Assembly: GCA_001664505.1 (NCBI GenBank)
Contig: CP011806.1
Location: forward strand, 2,580,904 to 2,644,903
Length of the DNA stretch: 64,000 nucleotides
Reading direction: 5' to 3'
Source of the DNA: Acidobacteria bacterium Mor1
GTDB lineage: Bacteria > Acidobacteriota > Polarisedimenticolia > Polarisedimenticolales > Polarisedimenticolaceae
The position numbers were made by a program, and so were the translations under genes. Position 1 is the first letter of the stretch; each line of letters starts with the position of its first letter. The notes under the pieces were generated by a model. The model worked only from the letters and a program-made list of their open reading frames with translations, had not been told where the DNA came from and did no database searches. This document shows, in pieces, positions 32,861 through 41,049 of the stretch.

Positions 32861-34768
32861 TCAGCCGGCGACTCCGGCTTCGCGTTCGACACCCACCGGG
32901 CGCTTCGGCGCGCAGGCAGCGTCGAGGTCGACGGTGCCTTCGTCCAGCCAGTTGAAGTTGCCGCTCAAGACATGGCGGCCGACGGCGTACTTCTTGTCGT
33001 CGTCGTTGCTCCACAGGTCCTTGAACAGCTTCTTCACCTTGCGGGTGGAGTCCATGCAGAACATGTCCGCCAGTTCGGCTGCGTGTTTGGCCTCGGCATG
33101 GCCGGCCTTCTTCATCGCCTGGGCCCGGGATACCGTCGCCGCCATGGCGAACAGCTCGTTGGCCACGTCGACGATGCGGAACAGGAAGGCCTGCTTGTTC
33201 TGCAGCTTGGGTCCGTGGAACACCATGCCGTGGAAGATCTGCCGGGCCAGCTTGCGGGAGCTGCGCTCGCAGAAGCGCAGGTGGCCGGCCAGCTTGCCGA
33301 ACTCACCGTAGCGGGGCCAGCGGCCCCAGCCCAGCCAGCGCGTCGGGTACCAGGTGGCGTAGAAGGCGCCGATCTTCGGCAGCATGGCGAGCTTCTGTCC
33401 CATCGACACGCCGGGTTCGATCATCTTGCCCGAGATGGAGATGTGACGGTCCAGGGCCTCGCGGGCCATGAACAGGTGCATGATCTCGCTGGATCCCTCG
33501 AAGATCCGGTTGATGCGGGAATCGCGCATCATCCGCTCGACGGGGAAGGTCTCGTCGCCGCGAGCCCGTAGCGAGGCTTCGGTCTCGTAGCCGCGACCGC
33601 CGCGGATCTGCATGGTCTCGTCGATCAGGTTCCAGCCTTCGACGGAGTTGTACTCCTTGGCCGCGGCCGCCTCGAGGCGGATGTCGTAGCCGCCGCGGTC
33701 GGCCATGGAACTGGCCAGGTCGGAGATCGCTTCCATGGCAAAGGTCTTTGCCGCCATCTCGGCCAGCTTGTGGGCGATGGCCTCGTGCTTGCCGATCTCC
33801 TTACCCCACTGGGCGCGTTCACCGGCCCAGCGACGGCAGATCTCGAGGCACTGCTTGGCGCCACCGAGCACGCCGGCGGGCAGGCTCAGGCGGCCGGTGT
33901 TCAGGGTCACCAGCGCAATCTTGAGGCCGGCGCCTTCCTTGCCGATCAGGTTTTCCTTGGGGATGCGCACGTCGGTGAAGCTGATCACGCCGTTGCCGAT
34001 GGCCCGCAGGCCCATGAAGTGGCAGCGGTGCTCGATCTTCACGCCGGGGGTCGAGGTCTCGACGATGAAGGCGCTGATCTTGCGGGTCTCGGGGTTGACC
34101 GCCATCACGACGATGACCTCGGCCAGGGTGCCGTTGGTGCACCACAGCTTGCGGCCGTTGAGCACGTAGCTCTCACCGTCGGGGGTCAGCTCGGCGGTGG
34201 TGGCCAGCCGGGCCGGGTCGGAGCCGACACCGTCTTCGGTCAGCGCGAAGGCGGAGATGGCGCCGGCCGCGCAGCGCGGCAGGTATTTCTTCTTTTGCTC
34301 TTCGGTGCCGAAGACCTTGAGCGGCTGCGGCAGGCCGATCGACTGGTGGGCCGACAGCAGGGCGCAGACGTTGCCGTCCATACTGCCCAGCAGCTCCATC
34401 AGGCGGGAGTACTCGGCCTGGGTGAAGCCGTGGCCGCCGTACTCCTTCGGGATCTTCATGCCGAAGGCGCCCATACGCGCCAGGCCGCTGATCACCTTTT
34501 CCGGATACTCACCGGTGCGGTCGATCTCTTCGGAGTCGCACTCGGTCTCGAGGAAGTGCTTGAGCTTGTTGTAGAACTCGGTGAACTCGGGACGGTCCTG
34601 ATCCGACTCCGTGGCGGGGAAGGGATGGATCAGATCGAGCCGGAAGTTCCCCAGGAACATCTCCTTGAGGAAACTCGGCGCGCGCCATTCCTTCTCGCGT
34701 GCCGCTTCCGCGACCTGCAGCGATTCGCGCTCGCTCTTGGTGGTCTTGCCGTCGTGCTTGATACTCAT
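32861..34768 (-). CDS. Long acyl-CoA dehydrogenase
   Basis: The 635-residue protein catalyses FAD-dependent alpha,beta-dehydrogenation of acyl-CoA, passing electrons to ETF. Markers include GMKIPKEYGGHGFTQAEY, FALTEDGVGSDPA, LNGRKLWCTNG, QIRGGRGYETEA and RIFEGSSEI, whose glutamate is the usual catalytic base. The C-terminal 170 residues extend beyond the 380-residue core, as in VLCAD/ACAD9-type enzymes that act on long chains. ATG 34768 is preferred to GTG 34774 because AGAGG lies five bases before it. The etf operon lies about 4.5 kb away. Palindromes upstream suggest transcriptional control. Confidence 0.92.
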   Translation of the reverse strand: MSIKHDGKTTKSERESLQVAEAAREKEWRAPSFLKEMFLGNFRLDLIHPFPATESDQDRPEFTEFYNKLKHFLETECDSEEIDRTGEYPEKVISGLARMGAFGMKIPKEYGGHGFTQAEYSRLMELLGSMDGNVCALLSAHQSIGLPQPLKVFGTEEQKKKYLPRCAAGAISAFALTEDGVGSDPARLATTAELTPDGESYVLNGRKLWCTNGTLAEVIVVMAVNPETRKISAFIVETSTPGVKIEHRCHFMGLRAIGNGVISFTDVRIPKENLIGKEGAGLKIALVTLNTGRLSLPAGVLGGAKQCLEICRRWAGERAQWGKEIGKHEAIAHKLAEMAAKTFAMEAISDLASSMADRGGYDIRLEAAAAKEYNSVEGWNLIDETMQIRGGRGYETEASLRARGDETFPVERMMRDSRINRIFEGSSEIMHLFMAREALDRHISISGKMIEPGVSMGQKLAMLPKIGAFYATWYPTRWLGWGRWPRYGEFGKLAGHLRFCERSSRKLARQIFHGMVFHGPKLQNKQAFLFRIVDVANELFAMAATVSRAQAMKKAGHAEAKHAAELADMFCMDSTRKVKKLFKDLWSNDDDKKYAVGRHVLSGNFNWLDEGTVDLDAACAPKRPVGVEREAGVAG

Positions 34769-34805
34769 GGTCACCTCTTCTCGAGACTCGCCCTAACGCG
34801 CGCGC

Positions 34806-34817
34806 CTTCTATAGAAG
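34806..34817. promoter_or_regulatory. 12-bp palindrome upstream of the acyl-CoA dehydrogenase
   Basis: CTTCTATAGAAG is a perfect palindrome 37 bp before ATG 34768. The central TATAGA could double as a -10 for the minus-strand gene, giving a leader of about 30 bases with an AGAGG ribosome site. A binding protein here would control initiation. Short perfect palindromes can occur by chance. Confidence 0.35.
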
Positions 34818-34932
34818 TTAGTGCCGCAAAGGCGCTATCACCAGTCAGATACGTCGCGTCGCAACGGCCGCAACACCTAGATTCTTCCACTGTTTGCGGG
34901 TGTTTTCAGGTTTTCGGGATTCGCGTCGGGAA

Positions 34933-34964
34933 TGAACGTCGTTCACTCTGATGAACGGTGTTCA
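34933..34964. promoter_or_regulatory. Tandem TGAAC-N3-GTTCA operators
   Basis: Two 13-bp dyads with the same arms, TGAAC-GTC-GTTCA (34933-34945) and TGAAC-GGT-GTTCA (34952-34964), are spaced 19 bp centre to centre. They lie between the end of the transporter operon and the acyl-CoA dehydrogenase start at 34768; the second overlaps the transporter stop codon. Tandem dyads of this kind are typical of TetR-type or LexA-like repressors. Given the position, control of the dehydrogenase is the most likely role. Confidence 0.55.
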
Positions 34965-36581
34965 CTTTTGTAATCCGCGCGGACGAATCCCTCGTTCGAC
35001 GGCGGCGAGAATCCCGTCGACGAGCACCGCAAGGAGTGCGGCAGGCACCGCGCCGGAGAGTACGCGGGTGTTGTCGGCGAGCTGCAGGCCGGAGACGATC
35101 GGTACTCCGAGGCCTCCTGCACCGATGAAGGCGGCGAGCACCGCGGTGCCGACGAGCAGCACCGCGGAGGTGCGCACGCCGGCCATGATCACCGGTGCCG
35201 CGAGGGGCAGGCGCACGTGGCGCAGCACCTGGGACTCGGTCATGCCCAACGCCGTCGCGGCGGCAACCGCGGCGGGGCCGGCGTCGCGCAGACCGGTGAA
35301 GGTGTTGCGCAGGATCGGGAACAACGAATAGATCCAGAGCGCCGCCACCGCCGGCTTCCAGCCCACGCCGAGGAGCGGCAGCATGAAGGCCAAAAGCGCG
35401 ATGGAGGGGATCGTCTGGGTCACGGCGATCAGGCGAATGACCTGCTCGGCGAAGCGGCTTCCGCGCGCCGAGCCGGCGGCCGCCCGCGCATCGACCCGGG
35501 CGAGCCACATCGCCAGCGGCACGGCGAAGAGGATGCCCAGCAACAGCGGGAGCGCGGTCAGCCCCAGATGTTCCAGCGTACGGCGGCCGATCTCAGCCCG
35601 GGTGGCCCATAGATAGGACCACCAGCTTCGGCCCTCGGTCGCGACGGCGGCGATCTCACGCTCACCGACGAGGCCGAGCTCTTCCAGCGCATCCTGGGCG
35701 ACCTGCTCCGCCGGCTCTCCCTGCTCCTGCATCCGCAGGTTGAGGGCGCGCATGGCGTCCTCGTCGAAGGCGCCGGAAAGCAGGGCCAACGCGCCGGCAA
35801 CCCCGGGCTGCTCCTCGAGTAGCTCGCGACGCACCAGGGGCGCCGCCTGATAGGGCGGAAAGAACCCCCGGTCATCTTCCAGCACCTGCAGGTCGTGGAC
35901 CAGCAGGCGGCCGTCGGTGGTGTAGACATCGAGGCAGTCGATCTCCCGGGCGGCAGCGGCGCGGTACTTCAGCGCCTGCTGCATGCCTCGCTGCTCGGCG
36001 AAGCGCAGGCCGTAAACCTTCTCCAGACCGGGCAGGCCGTCCTCCCGTTCGAGGAACTCGTAGCCCAGCCCGGCGCGCAGCTCACCTGCTACACCGACCA
36101 GGTCGCTGATCGTGCGCAGGCCGTGGCGCTCGGCGAGCTCCCGAGGCACCGCGAGTTCGTAGGCGTTCTCGAAACCGAGGGGCGCCAACCACTGAAGCTG
36201 CCAGCGGTCGAGAAACTCCCGGCGCACGGTGCGCAGGGTTTGCGACGGCCCACCCTCCACCGGTTGGCCGAGCAACGTGACCAGCCCGGTGCCGGTGTAC
36301 TCGGGATAGAGATCGATGGCGCCGCTGCGCAAACCGTCGAAGCAGACGGTCGTCCCGGCGAGATCGAAGCGACGTTCGACCTCGAGACCGGCGTGTTCTT
36401 CGATCAGCCGGGCGAACATCTCGGCGAGCAGCCGGCTCTCGGCGAAATTCTTGGAGCCGACGACCACCGGATCCGCAGCGCGAGGCGCGCCGGAGATGCA
36501 GGCAAGGAAGATCCCCGCCGCAAGCAGAAGCGATGCGCGCAGCCGCGTCGACGCACGGCCTTGCGCCATATGCCTGCTCAC
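34962..36581 (-). CDS. Osmoprotectant/ergothioneine-type ABC importer: fused binding protein and permease
   Basis: This 539-residue protein joins two import components. After a signal sequence, residues 36-305 are an OpuC/ProX-type binding protein: VVVGSKNFAESRLLAEM, DLAGTTVCFDGLRSGAIDLY, PEYTGTGL and IDCLDVYTTDGRL. Residues 335-535 are the permease: ALPLLLGILFAVPLAMWLA, QTIPSIALLAFMLPLLGVG and the EAA-type loop AAATALGMTESQVLRHVRLPLAAP. The usual fusion in this family is permease then binding protein; here the order is reversed, so the binding domain precedes TM1. Ligands of the family include glycine betaine, choline, carnitine and ergothioneine. GTG 36581 overlaps the ATPase stop by 4 bp. 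Confidence 0.9.
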   Translation of the reverse strand: MSRHMAQGRASTRLRASLLLAAGIFLACISGAPRAADPVVVGSKNFAESRLLAEMFARLIEEHAGLEVERRFDLAGTTVCFDGLRSGAIDLYPEYTGTGLVTLLGQPVEGGPSQTLRTVRREFLDRWQLQWLAPLGFENAYELAVPRELAERHGLRTISDLVGVAGELRAGLGYEFLEREDGLPGLEKVYGLRFAEQRGMQQALKYRAAAAREIDCLDVYTTDGRLLVHDLQVLEDDRGFFPPYQAAPLVRRELLEEQPGVAGALALLSGAFDEDAMRALNLRMQEQGEPAEQVAQDALEELGLVGEREIAAVATEGRSWWSYLWATRAEIGRRTLEHLGLTALPLLLGILFAVPLAMWLARVDARAAAGSARGSRFAEQVIRLIAVTQTIPSIALLAFMLPLLGVGWKPAVAALWIYSLFPILRNTFTGLRDAGPAAVAAATALGMTESQVLRHVRLPLAAPVIMAGVRTSAVLLVGTAVLAAFIGAGGLGVPIVSGLQLADNTRVLSGAVPAALLAVLVDGILAAVERGIRPRGLQK

Positions 36582-37321
36582 GACGACACCCCGGCTCGTT
36601 GCAGCAGCGCCGACACGTAGGGATCCGCCGGCTGCGCCCGCAGCGTTTGCGGCTCGCCGACCTGCACCAGGCGCCCACCCCGCAACACCGCGACCCGGTC
36701 GGCGAGACGGAACGCCTCGTCGAGATCATGGGTCACCAGCAGCATCGTCTTGCCCAGCCGCTCCTTGAGCGACAGGAACTCCTGCTGCAGCTCCGCCCGG
36801 GTCAACGCATCCAGTGCGCCGAAGGGCTCGTCGAGCAACACCACTTCGGGGTCCGCCGCCAACGCCCGGGCGAAGGCGACCCGCTGCCGCTGCCCTCCCG
36901 AGAGAGACGCGGGATAGCGCGGACCGTGGACGGCAGGGTCGAGCCCGACCTGTTCCAACAACTCCCCTGCCCGCTCCCGGCGGCGCGCCGCATCCCATCC
37001 GAGCAGTTCCGGCACCAGCGACACGTTGCGCTCGACGGTCCAGTGGGGCAACAGCCCGCCGTCCTGCTGCACATAGCCGGTGCGCCGGCGCAACTCGATG
37101 GGATCGCTGCCGGCGAGATCCTTGCCCCGTACCAGGACCGAGCCGGAGCTGGGCTGCTCTCCCCGGTTGAACATCCGCAGCAGCGTGGTCTTGCCCGATC
37201 CGCTCTCGCCGATCAGCGCCACCGTCTCTCCGGCGGCAACCGCCAGATCTACGTCGACGAGCGCCTGTACGTCGGGGGCGTAGAGTTTGCCCACGCCGCG
37301 GGCTTCGAGCACCGGGTTCAT
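36578..37321 (-). CDS. ABC transporter ATP-binding protein, OpuC/ProV-like
   Basis: The 247-residue ATPase energises the adjacent fused permease. It has Walker A (GESGSGKTTLLRM), a Q-loop region (GYVQQDGGLLPH), the signature LSGGQRQRVAFARAL, Walker B (VVLLDEPFGALDAL) and the switch histidine (LLVTHDLDEA). FNRGEQPSSG and YVQQDGGLLPHWTVERNV are typical of the ProV/OpuCA group. It lacks the C-terminal CBS domains of ionic-strength-sensing relatives, so regulation probably differs. ATG 37321 gives standard length; the upstream extension has no similarity. Confidence 0.92.
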   Translation of the reverse strand: MNPVLEARGVGKLYAPDVQALVDVDLAVAAGETVALIGESGSGKTTLLRMFNRGEQPSSGSVLVRGKDLAGSDPIELRRRTGYVQQDGGLLPHWTVERNVSLVPELLGWDAARRRERAGELLEQVGLDPAVHGPRYPASLSGGQRQRVAFARALAADPEVVLLDEPFGALDALTRAELQQEFLSLKERLGKTMLLVTHDLDEAFRLADRVAVLRGGRLVQVGEPQTLRAQPADPYVSALLQRAGVSS

Positions 37322-37524
37322 CGGCCTAGTCTGCCCGAGGCCGGGAAACAGTCCAAGGGGGCGGCCCTGGTCGGGGCAAGGAATACGGGCAAGGAATCGC
37401 GCCCAGGCGCCCCGAGCGTGCCCTGGGTGCGCCCCGGGCCAAGGGCTGTCAAAATGGGCCGGTTCAGGCGGGCCGAATCGGAGGCCCGGGCCCGAAGGCG
37501 CCGGATCCATCAAGAGGAGTAGCC

Positions 37525-37887
37525 GTGAGCGAGCTGAAGCAGGAGATCGCGACCCGAGACGAGCTGAGAACCGCCCGCTGCCAGCCGCTGGCCCCGGGAA
37601 CCCCACCGCTGGACGCCGAGCAGTGCGGCAAGTACCTGGAACTGCTCGAAGGCTGGCAGATTCTCCACGACGGTCCGCGAATCACCCGGCGCTTCGAATT
37701 CGCCAACTTCCACGAGACCATGGCCTTCGTCAACGCCCTGGCCTGGATCGCTCACGTCGAAGACCATCACCCGGATATGGCGCTGGGCTACAACTACTGC
37801 CAGGTGAACTTCAACACCCACTCGATCGGTGGGCTGTCGCTGAACGACTTCATCTGCGCCGCCCGGATCGACGCCCTGGAGCCGTAG
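37525..37887 (+). CDS. phhB: Pterin-4a-carbinolamine dehydratase
   Basis: The 120-residue protein matches PhhB/DCoH, which dehydrates 4a-hydroxytetrahydrobiopterin to recycle the pterin cofactor of aromatic amino-acid hydroxylases. The signature is intact: EDHHPD, then Y, then the third histidine in NTHSIGGLS, then D in LNDF. GTG 37525 is supported by GAGGAG six bases upstream. No pterin-dependent hydroxylase lies in the window. It is divergent from the importer genes. Confidence 0.92.
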   Translation: MSELKQEIATRDELRTARCQPLAPGTPPLDAEQCGKYLELLEGWQILHDGPRITRRFEFANFHETMAFVNALAWIAHVEDHHPDMALGYNYCQVNFNTHSIGGLSLNDFICAARIDALEP

Positions 37888-37920
37888 AGGCTGGGCACCC
37901 GGCCCGTCGGCAGCCGGGCG

Positions 37921-38397
37921 TTAGGCCTTCAGGCCGCCCATCTTCAGCACCTGCTTCCACTCCGCCTTGGTCACCGGCTGGACGGAGAGCCGGTTGCCTT
38001 TGCGCAGCAGGCCCATTTCAGCCAGTTTCGGGTTCTCCCGCATGTCCGGGAGGTCGACCCGCTGGGGCAGCACCTTCTCCAGCTTGATGTCCACCGCGTA
38101 CCAGCGGGGGTTGCCGGGATCGGATTTGGCGTCGTGGTACTTATCCGCCGGATCGAACTGGCTGGGGTCCGGGTAGCCCGCCTTGACCACCCGGGCGATG
38201 GCTACCACTCCGGGGGGCTTCTCCTGGGAGTGGTAGAACAGCACCCCGTCCCCCTTCTGGACCTCGTCCCGTAACAGGTTGCGAGCAGTGAAGTTGCGGA
38301 CGCCGTCCCAGCAGGTGGTCTTGCGCGGCTCCTTCTGCAGGTGCTCCAGGCCGTAGGTATCGGGGTCGGACTTCATCAACCAGTAGCGCTCGGGCAT
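37921..38397 (-). CDS. EVE domain protein
   Basis: The 158-residue protein is a single EVE domain, a PUA-like fold found in thymocyte-nuclear-protein-1 homologues and thought to bind modified bases in nucleic acids. YWLMKSDPDTYGLEHL, CWDGVRNFTARNLLRD, GDGVLFYHSQEKPPGVVAIA, DPGNPRWYAVDIKL and LSVQPVTKAEW are family hallmarks. ATG 38397 is preceded by GGAGGAG. The divergent 255 bp before the next gene hold TATGCT (38527-38532) as a possible -10 and nothing else I can identify. Confidence 0.92.
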   Translation of the reverse strand: MPERYWLMKSDPDTYGLEHLQKEPRKTTCWDGVRNFTARNLLRDEVQKGDGVLFYHSQEKPPGVVAIARVVKAGYPDPSQFDPADKYHDAKSDPGNPRWYAVDIKLEKVLPQRVDLPDMRENPKLAEMGLLRKGNRLSVQPVTKAEWKQVLKMGGLKA

Positions 38398-38652
38398 GCT
38401 CTCCTCCGGCCGGGTTTCCTCCGCGGCGGGGCGCAGCTTAGCAGCCCCGAAGGACCCGAGGGGGACCCGATCGGCTCCGGGGACATGCCGGGGCGCAACC
38501 CGTCGGCGGCCGGGCCCGTAACACGGTATGCTAACGGCGTTCACCTTGGAGCCACCGGACCGCAGGTCGGTCGCAACCCGGCACCGGGATGAGGCGTTTG
38601 GACTGAGCCAGGGACGGATCGGCCGGATGCCGGCAGAACATGGGGTAGGTGG

Positions 38653-39177
38653 GTGACGGAAAGCGGCAACAGCGGCGATTACGAGCTGCCCGAGGTCCTC
38701 GAGGATCGGGAGAGCTACGTGCTGCGCATCCACGAGAAGCTGCCCAGCACCCGCCCGGCCATCGGCGACGCGGTGAGGCGGGTCATGCAGATCGTGGACG
38801 AGGTCGGCGGCCTGTCCGACGGCAAGACCGACCTCGAGATCGCTCTGCGGGAAGCCCTGGCCAACGCCGTGATCCACGGAAACAAGCAAGACGACAACAA
38901 ACGGGTGACCCTGCGGGTCTTCGCCGCCGCCGAGGGTGGTGTGCTGGTCTCGATCCGCGACCAGGGCCAGGGCTTCGATCCCGGCGAGGTGCCCGATCCC
39001 CGTGGCGCCGACCGCCTCTTCCTGCACCATGGCCGCGGAATCTTCCTGATGCACGAGCTGATGGACCACGTCGAGCACCGGGATAACGGCCGGGAAGTGC
39101 TGCTGTTCAAGGCCTGCCAGCCCGAATCCGACGGCGACTCCGCCGACGAGGCCGGCAAGGACGCCGAGACCGACTGA
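38653..39177 (+). CDS. RsbW-like anti-sigma regulatory ATPase
   Basis: The 174-residue protein is a HATPase_c domain of the anti-sigma-factor kinase type. The N-box (LREALANAVIHGNK), G1 box (IRDQGQGFDP) and G2 box (HHGRGIFLMHELMD) are present, so it should bind ATP. Such proteins bind a sigma factor or phosphorylate an STAS-domain antagonist. No partner lies beside it, so it may act in a dispersed partner-switch network. The start is GTG 38653; the ribosome site is weak (TAGG). An acidic tail (ESDGDSADEAGKDAETD) follows. Confidence 0.85.
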   Translation: MTESGNSGDYELPEVLEDRESYVLRIHEKLPSTRPAIGDAVRRVMQIVDEVGGLSDGKTDLEIALREALANAVIHGNKQDDNKRVTLRVFAAAEGGVLVSIRDQGQGFDPGEVPDPRGADRLFLHHGRGIFLMHELMDHVEHRDNGREVLLFKACQPESDGDSADEAGKDAETD

Positions 39178-39308
39178 GCCGCCCTGCGGCACCCCCGAGG
39201 GCCGTCCGGCCCGCTCCCACCCGACTCCCCTTTCCCGCCAGGCCCCGGCTGGGGTTTTCCGGCCGCTCTGCTACCATTTCGGCCTTCAAATCTATCTAAG
39301 GAAACGCC

Positions 39309-40070
39309 ATGAAGATCGGAGTTTGTCTCAAGCAGGTTCCGGCCAAGGATGCCCCGATCCGGATCGCGGACGAGGGCACCTGGGTCCGTGAAGAGGACCT
39401 GAGTTACGAGATCTGTGAGCCTGACGACTACGCCCTCGAGGCGGCCCTCCTGCTCAAGGAGAAGCACGGCGGCGAGGTCGTGGTGTTGACCCTGGGCCCG
39501 GCGCGGGTCTCCCAGATGGTCAAGACCGCACTGGCCAAGGGGGCCGACCGGGCGATCCACGTCGACGACGCGGGCTATCACAAGCTCGACCCCTTCCAGG
39601 TCGCCTCGACCCTGGCCGGCGCGGCCCGGGAAGAGAATTTCGACCTGATCCTGACCGGCCTGCAGTCCGACGATCACGGCTTCGGCCAGACCGGCGTGAT
39701 CCTCGCCGAACTGCTCGACCGGGCCCACGCCACGGTGATCATGGACATCGAGGTCCAGGACCAGGCGCTGCGGGTCAAGCGTGAGCTCGAGGGCGGCTGG
39801 TTCCAGTGGGTCACCCTGCCGCTGCCGTCGGTGCTCTCGATCCAGTCGGGCATCAACAAGCCGCGCTACGCCAGCCTCAAGGGAATCATGGCGGCCAAGA
39901 AGAAAAAGACCGACAAGGTCGAGTCCGGTTCCTCGGCGAATGCTACTCAGGCGACCGCCAAGGTCTACGTGCCCGAAAAGCAGAAGCAGACCGAATTCAT
40001 CGAAGGGGACGCGCCCCAGGCGGCCGAGACCCTGATCCAGAAACTCAAAAACGACGCGCGGGTGCTGTGA
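39309..40070 (+). CDS. etfB: Electron-transfer flavoprotein beta subunit
   Basis: The 253-residue protein is the ETF beta subunit, which binds AMP and carries the recognition surface for acyl-CoA dehydrogenases. KIGVCLKQVPAKDAPIRI, NFDLILTGLQSDDHGFGQTG and LPLPSVLSIQSGINKPRYASLKGI are family signatures, the last being the ETF-beta PROSITE region. TAAGGA lies seven bases before ATG. It heads an operon with etfA (ATG overlapping its stop) and the quinone oxidoreductase. Confidence 0.96.
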   Translation: MKIGVCLKQVPAKDAPIRIADEGTWVREEDLSYEICEPDDYALEAALLLKEKHGGEVVVLTLGPARVSQMVKTALAKGADRAIHVDDAGYHKLDPFQVASTLAGAAREENFDLILTGLQSDDHGFGQTGVILAELLDRAHATVIMDIEVQDQALRVKRELEGGWFQWVTLPLPSVLSIQSGINKPRYASLKGIMAAKKKKTDKVESGSSANATQATAKVYVPEKQKQTEFIEGDAPQAAETLIQKLKNDARVL

Positions 40071-41047
40071 TGGCGACGATCCTGACGATCTGCGAAGTGC
40101 GACAGGGTGCCCTGCACCCGCAAAGTCTCGAGACCGTGGCTGCGGGCCAGCAGCTCGCCGCCGCCCTGGGCGCCGAACTGACGGTGGCGCTCCCCGGGAA
40201 CGGCATCGACGGCCCCGCCGGTGAGTTGGCCGCCGCCAAGTGCAACCGGCTGGTGACCCTGACCCACGAGGCCCTCGAGCCCTACACTCCCGACGGCTTC
40301 ACCATGGCGCTCGACGCTCTGGTGAAGGAGATCAAGCCGGACTACGTGCTGATGCCCCACACCTATCAGGTGCGGGACTTCGCACCGAAGCTGTCGGCCC
40401 GCAGCGGCCGCGGCATGATCGCCGACTGTGTCGGCATGAGCGTCGACGGCGGCAAGCCGACCTTCATGCGCCAGATGTTCCAGGGCAAGACCCAGGCGGA
40501 CGTGGTTCCCGAAGGGGACGGGCCGCACTTCGTCAGCTTCCAGGCGGGCGCCTACCGGGCCGACGCCGTGGAAAAGGGGGACGCGCCGGCCGCGATCGAC
40601 AACGTCGCCGCCCAGGTCGATCCCTCGGCAATTCGCAGCAAGCCCGAAGAGCCCTTCCGCGAAGGGAAACAGGCGGTCGACCTGTCCAAGGCGGAGATCG
40701 TCGTGGCCGTCGGCCGCGGCATCAAGTCCGCCGAGGCGCTGGAGCAGATGGAAAAGCTGGCCCAGGCCCTGGGTGGCGAGGTCGCGGCGTCGCGGCCGGT
40801 CTGCGACGAGGGCTGGCTGCCGATGGAGCGCCAGATCGGTAGCTCGGGCCAGACCGTCGCGCCCAAGCTCTACATCGCTCTCGGCATCTCCGGGGCGATC
40901 CAGCACGTGGTCGGGATGAAGGGTGCCAACACCATCGTGGCGGTCAACAAGGACAAGAACGCGCCGATCTTCGAGATTGCCGACTACGGCATCGTCGGCG
41001 ATCTGTTCGAAGTCGTCCCGGCGATGCTCGCCACCCTCGAAGGTTGA
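40070..41047 (+). CDS. etfA: Electron-transfer flavoprotein alpha subunit
   Basis: The 325-residue protein is the FAD-binding ETF alpha subunit. Its C-terminal domain shows [60 protein letters not shown] and [20 protein letters not shown], the classic FAD-binding segments. ATG 40070 shares its A with the etfB stop TGA, so the two are translationally coupled. It works with etfB to carry electrons from flavin dehydrogenases to ETF:quinone oxidoreductase. Confidence 0.96.
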   Translation: MATILTICEVRQGALHPQSLETVAAGQQLAAALGAELTVALPGNGIDGPAGELAAAKCNRLVTLTHEALEPYTPDGFTMALDALVKEIKPDYVLMPHTYQVRDFAPKLSARSGRGMIADCVGMSVDGGKPTFMRQMFQGKTQADVVPEGDGPHFVSFQAGAYRADAVEKGDAPAAIDNVAAQVDPSAIRSKPEEPFREGKQAVDLSKAEIVVAVGRGIKSAEALEQMEKLAQALGGEVAASRPVCDEGWLPMERQIGSSGQTVAPKLYIALGISGAIQHVVGMKGANTIVAVNKDKNAPIFEIADYGIVGDLFEVVPAMLATLEG

Positions 41048-41049
41048 CC

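Noticed and set aside
37896-37919. CCCGGC/GCCGGG hairpin between the pterin dehydratase and EVE genes considered as a terminator
   Set aside because: Only six pairs with a long loop and no T-run; too weak to call.
38653-39177. Considered as a sensor histidine kinase
   Set aside because: Only the short HATPase_c domain is present, with no H-box or sensor; it fits an RsbW-like anti-sigma ATPase better.
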